From assembly GCF_000716715.1 (NCBI RefSeq), contig NZ_JNYJ01000074.1, forward strand, positions 1 to 28,653: a stretch of DNA of 28,653 bases, given 5' to 3'. The notes beneath the pieces were generated by a model, which did not search any database, was not told the DNA's origin, and saw only the letters and a list, made by a program, of their open reading frames with translations. Positions 6,965 to 14,741 of the stretch are shown here, piece after piece (the stretch's first letter is position 1; the number at the start of each line of letters is the position of its first letter). The stretch is from Dactylosporangium aurantiacum. Lineage in GTDB: Bacteria > Actinomycetota > Actinomycetes > Mycobacteriales > Micromonosporaceae. A program made the position numbers and the translations under genes.

Positions 6965-9796
6965 GTGCATACGAGCCATCACGGCGTTCCACGCGAAAGC
7001 ACTCTTGACAAACTGGCGCACAACGACGCCGCCGAGCGGTTCCACGCCTGGACCGCGCCGACCCGGCCGGTCGAGGCGCCCCTGGTGCGGCGGCGGGCCG
7101 ACCCGCCCGCGCTGCCCGTGGTGCACCTCGCCCGGGCCCGGCTGCTGGAGCAGCTCGACGCGGCGGTGTCGCACCCGGTGACGCTGCTCTGCGCGCCGAC
7201 CGGCTGGGGCAAGACCACCCTGGTCGCGTCGTGGATCCACGGCGGCCGCGCGCCCGGCCGGGCCGCGTACGTGCGGTTCGAGGCCAACTGCGGCGCCACG
7301 GCCTGGCGGCAGCTGGTGAACGCCCTGACCGCCGCGGGTATCGCCGTCGACCCGTCGACCTACGCGTGGAGCAACGCCCACCACCACGAGCGCGCCGTGG
7401 TGGTCCTCGACGACCTGCAGCACGTCACCAACCACACGGTGCTGCGCCGGCTGGAGCGGCTCATCACCCGTCTGGGCGACCGGATCAGCTTCCTCATCCT
7501 CGCGCGGACCGAGCCGCCGCTGTCGCTGTACCGGTGGCGGGTCCGCGGCCAGCTCAACGAGCTGCGCACCGATCACCTGGCGCTCACCCAGGACGAGGTC
7601 GCCGGCCTCGCCGACGCCTACGGGGTGCGCCTGGCCCAGCACTTCCGCTACGCCCTGTGGCACGTGACGGAGGGCTGGCCGGCCGCGGTCTCGGTGATCC
7701 TGTCCGCCATGGTCGGGCGGCACGAGCCGGAGCGGATGGTCACCGAGATCATCCTCGGCGAGGCCGGGCTCAACGAGGAGGTCGGGCTCACCGAGTACGT
7801 CCGGCGCGAGATCCTGCAGCACCTGGACCCCGAGATACGCGAGGTCATGCTGCGCACCTCGATCCTGGAGACGGTGTGCCCGGGCCTGGTCGAGGCGTTG
7901 ACCGGCAGCCGCGGCGGCGCCCGACTGCTGGCGCAGATGAGCCGGGCGAACGCCCTGGCCAGCTTCTACGGCGGCTCACACTCCTGGTACCGCTACCGCC
8001 GGCTGCTGCGCGCGATGCTGCGCGCCGAGCTGCGCAGCACGCTGCCGTTCGCCGAGGAGCGGGCCCTGCACCGGGCCGCGGCCGGCTGGTACGCGGCGAA
8101 CGGTCTGCCCAGCGACGCCCTGATGCACGCGATCGCGGGCAGCGACTGGGTCAGCGCCGAGCGGCTGTTCGTGCAGTACTGGCCGGAGCTGGCCGGGTCG
8201 GGACCGCGGGCGATGGCGGTGCGCGACGGCACGCAGCCGCCGCCGGACATCGCCGAGCGGCCGATGCTCGCCTTCGCGCTCGCCCTGTTCTGCCGCGACA
8301 CCGGCGACCTGGTCGGCATGTCCGCGTTCATCCGGCTCGGCGAGCGTGGCCTCGGTGAGGCGCCGCCGAGGGTGCAGGCCGAGATCCTCGCGGCGATGCG
8401 CCTGGCCGAGGCGACCGCGGCGGAGCACCCCGAACGGGCCGCGGAGGCGGCGGCGCGGCTGCTGGAGCGCACCGAGGACGCGGCCGGCGAGCACGTCTAC
8501 GCGGACTTCACCGACGCGGCGCGCGCCGTCGCGCACCTGACCTGCGCCGGCGCGGACGTGGCGGCCGGGCGGCTGGACGAGGCCGACGCCGCGTTGGAGC
8601 TCGGCGCAGAGCTGGCCCGCAAGTCCGGGTTCAACCTGCTCACCGTGCAGGCCAACCGGCTGCAGGCGCTGGCCCACCTCAGCCGCGGCCGGCTCTCGGC
8701 GGCCGCCGCCTGCGCCCGGCGGGTCCTGGACAGCTGCCGCGACGCGGGGATCGCCGAGTCGCGCAACATCAGCTACGCCCGGCTGGTGCTGGCCGCCGTC
8801 TGCCGCGAACGCGGCCAGCTCGACGAGGCCCGCTTCCACATCGAGGAGAGCGTCAGCGCCGACGCCGAGCCGGACCCCAACGGGTGGGTCGGCGGGGCGA
8901 TCGCGGTCGCGCTGCTGCTCTTCGACCGCGGCGACCACGCCGGCGCCCTGGAGGCCCTGGAGCCGCTGCTGGACAGCCGGGTCGGGACGATGCCGCGGTA
9001 CGCGGACGTCACCGCCCGGGCGCTGCACGCCGAGCTGTGCCTGCACGACGGGCAGCTGGAGCGGGCGCACTCGGTCATCGCCGAGGTGGTGCGGTACTGG
9101 CCCGGGTCCGAGGAGCCGCTGCTCACCCTGGCCCGCCTGCACCTGGCCGACGGCCGCCCGTCCGCCGCGGCGCAGCTGGCCGACCGGATCCTCGACGACG
9201 GACCGGGCTCGCTGGTCACCGCGGTCTCGGCCACGGTGCTGCTGGCGCAGGCGCTGCGGCAGCTCGGCGACCTCGACGCCGCGTCGGAGCAGCTCGACCG
9301 GGCGCTGCGGATGGCCGGCCCGGAGGGCATCCGCCGGCCGTTCCAGGGGCACGCCACCTGGATCGCCGAGGTGCTGGCGGCACCGTCGGCGGGGTTCGCC
9401 GTCGCCCGGTCACGGGAGCTGGAGCACGACGACCGGTACGACCGCGCCGTCGCCGCCGCTCCCACGTCCCCGGCCCCGACCGGCGCCCCGACCGGCGCCC
9501 CGGCTCCCGCGCCGGCGGTGGCCGCCCCGACCAGCGGCGCGGCCACCGGCGCCACCGCCGACGGCCTCGGTGCCTGGTCGGCGCCCGCCGGTGCCGTGAT
9601 GGCCGACCCGCTCACCGAGAAGGAGTCGCAGGTGCTGTTGTACCTGCGCAGCATGCTGTCGATCGCGGAGATCGCCGCCGTGCTCAGCGTCTCGACGAAC
9701 ACCGTCAAGACCCACGTCCGGCACGTGTACCGCAAGCTCGGCGTCAGCCGCCGGCGCGACGCCGTGCGCCGTGCCCGGGAGCTCAGCCTGATCTGA
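6965..9796 (+). CDS. LAL1: large ATP-binding LuxR-family (MalT-like) regulator
   Basis: A 943-residue STAND-type transcriptional activator. The order is: P-loop NTPase with Walker A APTGWGKTT (about 77-85) and Walker B VVVLDDLQ (about 144-151), a winged-helix/ARM-like middle, a long TPR-like helical region, a Pro/Ala/Thr/Gly linker (9450-9600) and a C-terminal LuxR helix-turn-helix beginning DPLTEKESQVLLYL, with recognition helix STNTVKTHVRHVYRKLG. Proteins of this class bind an inducer and ATP, oligomerise and activate promoters. GTG 6965 is preceded by GGGAG at 5-nt spacing; the longer open frame to 6770 encodes an Arg-rich segment unlike the paralogues. Unlike the other units of the island, its upstream region has no clear triple-box module. 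Confidence 0.9.
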   Translation: MHTSHHGVPRESTLDKLAHNDAAERFHAWTAPTRPVEAPLVRRRADPPALPVVHLARARLLEQLDAAVSHPVTLLCAPTGWGKTTLVASWIHGGRAPGRAAYVRFEANCGATAWRQLVNALTAAGIAVDPSTYAWSNAHHHERAVVVLDDLQHVTNHTVLRRLERLITRLGDRISFLILARTEPPLSLYRWRVRGQLNELRTDHLALTQDEVAGLADAYGVRLAQHFRYALWHVTEGWPAAVSVILSAMVGRHEPERMVTEIILGEAGLNEEVGLTEYVRREILQHLDPEIREVMLRTSILETVCPGLVEALTGSRGGARLLAQMSRANALASFYGGSHSWYRYRRLLRAMLRAELRSTLPFAEERALHRAAAGWYAANGLPSDALMHAIAGSDWVSAERLFVQYWPELAGSGPRAMAVRDGTQPPPDIAERPMLAFALALFCRDTGDLVGMSAFIRLGERGLGEAPPRVQAEILAAMRLAEATAAEHPERAAEAAARLLERTEDAAGEHVYADFTDAARAVAHLTCAGADVAAGRLDEADAALELGAELARKSGFNLLTVQANRLQALAHLSRGRLSAAAACARRVLDSCRDAGIAESRNISYARLVLAAVCRERGQLDEARFHIEESVSADAEPDPNGWVGGAIAVALLLFDRGDHAGALEALEPLLDSRVGTMPRYADVTARALHAELCLHDGQLERAHSVIAEVVRYWPGSEEPLLTLARLHLADGRPSAAAQLADRILDDGPGSLVTAVSATVLLAQALRQLGDLDAASEQLDRALRMAGPEGIRRPFQGHATWIAEVLAAPSAGFAVARSRELEHDDRYDRAVAAAPTSPAPTGAPTGAPAPAPAVAAPTSGAATGATADGLGAWSAPAGAVMADPLTEKESQVLLYLRSMLSIAEIAAVLSVSTNTVKTHVRHVYRKLGVSRRRDAVRRARELSLI

Positions 9797-9833
9797 GGCC
9801 TCACCCTGCGGTGTGGTGCGACCGCCGCCGCCA

Positions 9834-9880
9834 ACCACCCTTTCCGGGCGAGCCACCCACCCGGCCGTGAGGGCCACGAT
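9834..9880 (+). promoter_or_regulatory. Triple-box promoter module 1 (phosphatase gene)
   Basis: Box 1 ACCACCC (9834-9840), N5, box 2 GGGCGAG (9846-9852), N5, a poor box 3 CACCCGG (9858-9864), 10 bp, -10 CACGAT (9875-9880). A better TCACCC-like heptamer, CCCACCC, overlaps box 3 two bases earlier (9856-9862). The expected start near 9887 leaves a leader of about 48 nt. An extra lone half-site CTCACCC lies at 9800-9806, just after the LAL1 stop. Confidence 0.65.
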
Positions 9881-9934
9881 ATGGGCGGTTGCCGGTGCTC
9901 CGGCCGTCGACCGAGGAAGCCTCAGGGGTGTGAC

Positions 9935-10612
9935 GTGGTGACGACGGATGTAGCGGTCAACGGCGTGCGGGTCGGCGTGCGGTACGCGGTCGCCGACACG
10001 ATCGCCGGCGTCGGCGGCGACTGGTTCCTCGGCATCGCCCTGCCGGGCGGCGACGTGATGCTCGCCGTCGGCGACGTGATGGGGCACGGTCCGGACGCCG
10101 CGGGCACGATGCTGCAGCTGCGGGCGTCGATGACGTCGCTCGCCCTCGCCGGCGACGAGCCCGGCGCCATCCTCTCGGCCCTCAACCGGATGCTGTGCCG
10201 GCGCCGCACGACGATGCTCGCGACCGCGGTGTGCGGCCGCTTCAGTCCCGCCGACCGGATGCTCGTCTGGGCCCGCGCCGGCCACCTGCCGATCCTGCGG
10301 GCCAACGCCGACGGGGTCGGCCCGCTGCTGCAGCCGCCCGGCATGGCGCTCGGCGTCGAGCCCGGCGCCGCGTACCCGCACGCGACGATGCGCATCGAGC
10401 CCGGCGAGCTGCTGTTCATGTACACCGACGGCGTCGTGGAGCGCCGCGACCAGGCCATCGACCAGGGCGTGCAGGGACTCGCCGACGACGTGCGGGCCGC
10501 GATGCGCGCCTGGCCGCCGGACGAGCGGCTGGGTCGCGCGCTGGACGGCGCCCGGCGCGGCAACCCCGACGACGACGCCTGTCTGCTCGCCGCTGAGCCG
10601 GTGGCCAGATGA
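9935..10612 (+). CDS. Single-domain SpoIIE-type PP2C serine phosphatase
   Basis: The 225-residue product is essentially only the SpoIIE/PP2C domain. GGDWF (about 27-31) and GDVMGHG (about 46-52) supply metal-binding aspartates; ARAGHLPIL, FMYTDGVVERRD and NPDDDACLL follow in the expected order. Enzymes of this kind remove phosphate from serine on STAS-type anti-sigma antagonists, but there is no sensor domain here and no STAS protein nearby, so the target is unknown. GTG 9935 follows AGGGG (9924-9928) by 6 nt; the next codon, GTG 9938, is an equal alternative. The gene follows LAL1 by 138 bp and has its own triple-box module. Confidence 0.88.
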   Translation: MVTTDVAVNGVRVGVRYAVADTIAGVGGDWFLGIALPGGDVMLAVGDVMGHGPDAAGTMLQLRASMTSLALAGDEPGAILSALNRMLCRRRTTMLATAVCGRFSPADRMLVWARAGHLPILRANADGVGPLLQPPGMALGVEPGAAYPHATMRIEPGELLFMYTDGVVERRDQAIDQGVQGLADDVRAAMRAWPPDERLGRALDGARRGNPDDDACLLAAEPVAR

Positions 10613-10620
10613 CCCGGAAC

Positions 10621-10667
10621 GTCACCCATCGAGGGTGATCCACGCTCACCCTGCTCCCTCGAATCAT
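10621..10667 (+). promoter_or_regulatory. Triple-box promoter module 2 (first DUF7144 gene)
   Basis: Box 1 GTCACCC (10621-10627), N5, box 2 GGGTGAT (10633-10639), N5, box 3 CTCACCC (10645-10651), 10 bp, -10 AATCAT (10662-10667). Two boxes form a perfect TCACCC-N5-GGGTGA inverted repeat. Transcription would start near 10674, giving a leader of about 209 nt before ATG 10883. Confidence 0.75.
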
Positions 10668-10767
10668 GTTCCCAGGCACGACGTGGACGGTCCTGGCGCG
10701 CGGGCGGCGCGTCCGGACCGGCCACTCGGGCCTGTTCCGGGGGGAACAGAGAAAAACGGGGGAGATA

Positions 10768-10807
10768 GGCCGTGCCGGTCCTGGTTTCGACCGGGGCCGG
10801 CACGGCC
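10768..10807 (+). other. Leader hairpin upstream of the first DUF7144 gene
   Basis: GGCCGTGCCGG (10768-10778) is perfectly complementary to CCGGCACGGCC (10797-10807), with possible further pairing inside the 18-nt loop. It lies inside the predicted 5' leader, about 76 nt before the start codon, and covers an alternative upstream GTG at 10772. There is no T-run, so it is not a simple terminator. Confidence 0.5.
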
Positions 10808-10882
10808 CACATGTGCATCCCGCCGCTGTTCTCCGAGCAACCGATCCAGCAGACGGCAGAGGCAGTAGGGAGAGTACGGCGG

Positions 10883-11707
10883 ATGGACAGCGGCGGCGGT
10901 GCGGTGAAGGAATGGACCACGTTCGGCACGACGATGCTCGCACTGGTCGGCACATTGAACGTCTCGCAGGGACTGCTGGTGGGGTTCGCCAGCGGCGGTA
11001 TCGGCTTCGACAAGAATGACGTGGCGTTCACCAGCGCCACGACCTGGGCGACGGCGACGGTGACCCTCGGTGTGCTGCTCGGCATCACCGGCATCGCGCT
11101 GCGGGCCCGCCGGGCCAGCGCCCGGACCGCCGCGGTCAGCGTGGTGGCGCTGCACGCGATCTCGCAGCTGGCCATGCTCCGGGCGTACCCGGCCTGGTCG
11201 CTGCTCATGGTCACGCTCGACGTGATCATCCTGTTCGTCCTCACGGTGCCCAAGGGCCGCGGCGGCGAGCCCGACGCCGAGCCGGAGGAGGCGCCCATCG
11301 CCTCGGTCACGAAGCTGGCGCTGCGGCGCAACAGCCGCTCCGACTCGTACCGCGGCCGCCACAAGGCCGGCCGCCCGATCGTGCGGCACGAGGACGACGT
11401 GATCCTGGTCGACATCGTCGAGGAGCTCGAGCCGGCCGAGCTGGTCGGGCCGGTGGTCGACGACATCGACCTCGACTCGCCGCAGGCGTGGGTCCGGGCG
11501 GTCGGGCACGCCACGGTGCCGGTGATCCTGTCGGAGCCGGTCGAGGAGTCGCTGGTCCCCGTTCAGCGCGCCTCCCTCGACCCGCTGATGGACCCGCTGC
11601 CGGTGCTCATCGCCGCGACGGCCGACACCGCGATCATCGAAGGTGTGATGGTCGAGGACGAGGAGGAGCTCGCCGCGATCGGCCCCAGGCCGTACGTGAA
11701 CCAGTAG
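10883..11707 (+). CDS. DUF7144-type four-helix membrane protein with acidic tail (copy 1)
   Basis: The 274-residue product has an N-terminal membrane domain of about 125 residues with four helices (starting at TTFGTTMLALVG, TWATATVTLGVLLG, TAAVSVVALHAIS and AYPAWSLLMVTLDVIILF). The RAYPAWSLLMVTLDVIILFVLTV segment aligns with GAYPVWSLLMIS of the second copy (16121-16939). Then comes a cytoplasmic tail, first Arg-rich, then strongly acidic (EDDVILVDIVEELEPAEL; EDEEELAAIG). Function is unknown for the family. ATG 10883 has AGGGAG 10 nt upstream and matches the N-terminus of copy 2. GTG 10772, in frame with a good GGGGGAG, would add 37 residues and cannot be excluded. Confidence 0.8.
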   Translation: MDSGGGAVKEWTTFGTTMLALVGTLNVSQGLLVGFASGGIGFDKNDVAFTSATTWATATVTLGVLLGITGIALRARRASARTAAVSVVALHAISQLAMLRAYPAWSLLMVTLDVIILFVLTVPKGRGGEPDAEPEEAPIASVTKLALRRNSRSDSYRGRHKAGRPIVRHEDDVILVDIVEELEPAELVGPVVDDIDLDSPQAWVRAVGHATVPVILSEPVEESLVPVQRASLDPLMDPLPVLIAATADTAIIEGVMVEDEEELAAIGPRPYVNQ

Positions 11708-11727
11708 CTCGGACATCCCCACCGCCG

Positions 11728-11767
11728 ACAGCGGCGGCGCCCACAACGACGTGGACGCCGCCGCTGT
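11728..11767 (+). terminator. Strong hairpin terminator after the first DUF7144 gene
   Basis: The arms 11728-11744 and 11751-11767 pair over 17 positions with one mismatch (core AGCGGCGGCG / CGCCGCCGCT), loop AACGAC, followed by TCTGTGTG. It starts 20 nt after the stop codon. Confidence 0.85.
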
Positions 11768-11855
11768 TCTGTGTGCCCGGTTCCCCGGCCTTGCGGCGCC
11801 GTCCGTCTCGTCCGCCCGGCACCGCCGGCCCCCCAGACCATGGCCCGACGGTCCA

Positions 11856-11936
11856 CTCTGGACACGCTGTCCACCCTGTCCACGCTGGACACGCTGGACA
11901 CGCTGGACACGCTGGACACGCTGGACACGCTGGACA
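11856..11936. repeat. 9-bp tandem repeat (minisatellite), nine units, between convergent genes
   Basis: Six perfect CGCTGGACA units (11883-11936) are preceded by three variant units, CTCTGGACA, CGCTGTCCA and CCCTGTCCA (11856-11882). Two variants carry the inverted TGTCCA, so TGGACA-CGC-TGTCCA hairpins can form with neighbouring units. The array lies between two strong terminators and is not part of a credible gene. Confidence 0.9.
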
Positions 11937-11944
11937 CGGCACAA

Positions 11945-11980
11945 AGCGGCGGCCCCCGGGATGTCCCGGGGGCCGCCGCT
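11945..11980 (-). terminator. Very strong hairpin terminator after LAL2
   Basis: A perfect 17-bp stem (11945-11961 with 11964-11980; core GGCCCCCGGGA / TCCCGGGGGCC) closes on a 2-nt TG loop. On the minus strand it begins 18 nt beyond the LAL2 stop. Read from the plus strand it also backs up the DUF7144 terminator at 11728-11767. Confidence 0.85.
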
Positions 11981-11998
11981 GTCCGTCCTGCGAACCGC

Positions 11999-14629
11999 TC
12001 AGAGCAGGTTCAGTTCGCGGGCCCGTTCGATCACCTCTCGCCGCCTGCCGACCCCCAGCTTGCGGTAGATGTTCTTCATGTGCGTCTTCACCGTGTTGAC
12101 GGACACGTAGAGCATCGAGGCGATCTCGCCCGCGGACAGCGTGCCCTGCAGGTACCGCAGGACGGCCAGCTCGCGTTCGGTGAGCGGCTCGGCCAGCTCG
12201 CCCGCCACGGCGGCCGGGCGGCCGAAGCCGTTGAGCTCGGCGGCGATGTCCTCGGCGACGCCGCGGTAGCCGCTGCCCGCCGGCAGGTAGGTCACCAGCA
12301 GCTCCCGGACGGGCTGCCCGCCCGCCACGAACGGCCACCGGATGCCCTCGTCCTCGGCGCAGCGCAGCGCCTGCTCGAGGGCCCGTCCCGCCTTTGAGCG
12401 GTCGCCGAGCGCGCGCAGCGCCCGGGCGCAGGTGAGGTTGGCGTCGACCGTCCACACCAGCGATCCGGTGGTGTACTCCAGGAACGGCTGGACCGCGCCG
12501 AGCGCCGCCGCCGGGCGCCGCTCGGCGAGGTGCGCCTTCGCGCGCACGACCCCGAGCCACGGCGTGAGCAGCTCCACCGGCTCCAGGTTGAGCAGCCGCT
12601 TCGCCGCCTCCACGTCGCCGGCGGCGAGCCGCAGCTCGGCCTCGGCGAGCGTGACGCAGTGCTGCAGCCGCAGCGTGTACCGCCAGTCCGCGAGCTGCCG
12701 GCGGATCGCGGCGAGCTCGGTGCAGGCGGCCCTGGCGTCGCCGGCCGCGGCCCTGATGTGCGCCCGGGACATCGTCGCGACCGCGACCAGGCCCGGGTCG
12801 GCGAGGCCGCCGCCGTCCAGCGCCCGGTCCAGGTAGTGCTCGGCCGCCGGCACCCGGGCCTGCAGGTAGCAGACCTCGGCGACGGTCAGCTGGGCCCAGA
12901 CCACGTCGCTGCCCTGGGTCTGTCCCTCGCGGTCGGCGAGGGCCAGGGCCTCCTTGCCGTAGCGCATCGCCGCGGTGAGCCGTCCCCGGGTCGCGTTGAG
13001 CTGCGCGAGCTGGCGCAGCGCGGCCAGCTGGGACTGCACGCCGCCGCATCGGCGGGCCAGGTTGAGCGCCTCGGTGAGGGCCAGCTCGGCCGCGGTCAGG
13101 TCGCCCTGCAGGAGCCGGGCGCCGCCGACGGCGACGAGCGCGAGGGCCCGCATCCGCGCGGTGTCCTGGTCGTCGAGGCCCATGTCGTCGCGCAGCAGCA
13201 TCGGCGCGGTGGCCAGGATCAGCTCGGGCTTGCCCGACTGGTGCGCCTCGGCCATGCGGAAGCTGTCGACGATGGGCCGCAGCGCCACCCGGGCCGACTC
13301 GACCAGCGTGTGCTGGGACCGGTCGACCAGGTGCAGGAACGTCTCGGTGCCCTGCGGGTCGCTGGCGTCCAGACGCTCGGCCGCGAACGCCAGGGCGAGC
13401 CGCGGGTCGTTGCGGACCTCCTGCGGCGGCGGCGGGACCAGCTCCTTGATGGTCCGCAGCCGCGCCCCCGGCACCAGCTCCTGCCAGCTCGACGCCAGCA
13501 GGTCCGAGGCCTGGCCCCAGTTGCGGGCGGCGAGCGCGTGCCGCAGCGCGTCGGCCGGCAGGTCGTGCGCGGCGAACCAGTCCGCGGCCCGCCGGTGCAG
13601 CTGGCGCACCTGTTCGGGCCGGCGGTGGCGCAGCTCGTCGTAGAGCATGAGCCCGAACAGCGGGTGGCACCGGTACATGCCGGCGTTGCCGCTGCCCTGC
13701 ACCACGAACAGGTTCGAGTGCTCCAGCTGCGCCAGGATCCGCGCGCCGTCGACCCGGCCCGTCAGGGCCTCCACCAGCTCGGCGCTGACCTGGTCGAGCA
13801 CCGAGGTGCAGAGGACGACCTCGCGGATGTCCTCCGGCAGGGTGTCGAAGACCTCGCCGACGAGGTACTCGCCGAGCGCCCGGTCCTGCAGCGCGAAGCG
13901 CGGCACCAGACTGTCGGGCTCCGGGTGGCCCTGCACGGCGAGCGCGGCGAGTCGCAGTCCCGCCGCCCAGCCGCGCATCACCGCGTGCAACTCGACCAGT
14001 GCGGCCTCGGCGAGCCGGACACCGTGCGCGTTGAGCATCTGCGCGGTCTCGTCAAGGGTGAAGCCGAGCGTCCCGTTGCGCAGCTCGGCGAGCGCGCCGC
14101 GGATGCGGAACCGGTACAGGGTGAGCGCCGGGTCGGTCCGGCAGGCGATGACGAGACGCAGGCGGTCACCCGCCTGGGAAAGCAGCGTCTCGAGCTCCCC
14201 CCACACGCGCGGGACGGACAGCTCCTGCAGGTCGTCGAGGATGACGACGACCGGTGGGCCCGGCCGGCGCAGCAGCACGATCAGCTCGTCCAGCGCCTCG
14301 CCACCGTCGGTGGGTGCCGAGGTGACCTGGTGCTCCGCGGTCGCCGCCGCCACCGCACCCAGCACGTGTTCCCAAAAGCGTGGGCCGTGGTGCGCCTCGA
14401 CCGTCAACCACGCCAGCGGCCAGGACACCCGCCCCGCCGCGACCCACTCGGCCAGCAGGGTGGTCTTGCCCCACCCCGCCGGAGCGGAGATCAATGTCAA
14501 AGGCCCCGCCACCGCCCGATCCAATGCGTCCAGAAGACGTGGTCGTGGCACGTGATAGCGGGGCGGCTCGGGCACTGCGAAGTGCAGTGCGGGACGGGTG
14601 ATGGTGTCAACAAGCGATTTCTGCCCCAA
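11999..14629 (-). CDS. LAL2: large ATP-binding LuxR-family (MalT-like) regulator
   Basis: A paralogue of LAL1 and LAL3. The 876-residue product has Walker A APAGWGKTT (about 49-57), Walker B VVVILDDLQ (about 127-135), the CRTDPALTLYRFRIRG sensor-type segment, a long TPR-like middle and a C-terminal LuxR helix-turn-helix: EPLTERELAVLRYLQGTLS, then SVNTVKTHMKNIYRKLG. It lacks the long low-complexity linker of LAL3. TTG 14629 is preferred because GGGAGGGGG lies about 9 nt upstream. The longer GTG at 14674 sits only 3 nt after the predicted -10 CACAAT, where transcription has not yet begun. It has its own triple-box module, which suggests auto- or cross-activation. Confidence 0.9.
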   Translation of the reverse strand: MGQKSLVDTITRPALHFAVPEPPRYHVPRPRLLDALDRAVAGPLTLISAPAGWGKTTLLAEWVAAGRVSWPLAWLTVEAHHGPRFWEHVLGAVAAATAEHQVTSAPTDGGEALDELIVLLRRPGPPVVVILDDLQELSVPRVWGELETLLSQAGDRLRLVIACRTDPALTLYRFRIRGALAELRNGTLGFTLDETAQMLNAHGVRLAEAALVELHAVMRGWAAGLRLAALAVQGHPEPDSLVPRFALQDRALGEYLVGEVFDTLPEDIREVVLCTSVLDQVSAELVEALTGRVDGARILAQLEHSNLFVVQGSGNAGMYRCHPLFGLMLYDELRHRRPEQVRQLHRRAADWFAAHDLPADALRHALAARNWGQASDLLASSWQELVPGARLRTIKELVPPPPQEVRNDPRLALAFAAERLDASDPQGTETFLHLVDRSQHTLVESARVALRPIVDSFRMAEAHQSGKPELILATAPMLLRDDMGLDDQDTARMRALALVAVGGARLLQGDLTAAELALTEALNLARRCGGVQSQLAALRQLAQLNATRGRLTAAMRYGKEALALADREGQTQGSDVVWAQLTVAEVCYLQARVPAAEHYLDRALDGGGLADPGLVAVATMSRAHIRAAAGDARAACTELAAIRRQLADWRYTLRLQHCVTLAEAELRLAAGDVEAAKRLLNLEPVELLTPWLGVVRAKAHLAERRPAAALGAVQPFLEYTTGSLVWTVDANLTCARALRALGDRSKAGRALEQALRCAEDEGIRWPFVAGGQPVRELLVTYLPAGSGYRGVAEDIAAELNGFGRPAAVAGELAEPLTERELAVLRYLQGTLSAGEIASMLYVSVNTVKTHMKNIYRKLGVGRRREVIERARELNLL

Positions 14630-14677
14630 CGTTTTTCGCCCCCTCCCACCCACCGCAGCACGGCGGATGACCACGGG

Positions 14678-14724
14678 ATTGTGGGGCGATTAAAGGTGAG
14701 GACGCCTCACCCGTAGGGGGTGAA
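14678..14724 (-). promoter_or_regulatory. Triple-box promoter module 3 (LAL2)
   Basis: In the direction of LAL2: box 1 TTCACCC, N5, box 2 GGGTGAG, N5, box 3 CTCACCT, 10 bp, -10 CACAAT (plus-strand 14678-14683). On the plus strand the boxes start at 14718, 14706 and 14694. Two overlapping inverted repeats are visible, TCACCC-N5-GGGTGA and GGTGAG-N5-CTCACC. The -10 hexamer is identical to that of module 4. Confidence 0.8.
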
Positions 14725-14741
14725 CAAATGACTGTGCGTAC

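Noticed and set aside
10666..11019. ORF starting at ATG 10666 inside module 2's -10 region
   Set aside because: It overlaps the DUF7144 gene in another frame, has Arg/Gly-rich shadow composition and no ribosome site.
11856..11936. Tandem array considered as a CRISPR or coding repeat
   Set aside because: Units are 9 bp with no spacers, and the minus-strand frame only gives an S-S-V string next to terminators.
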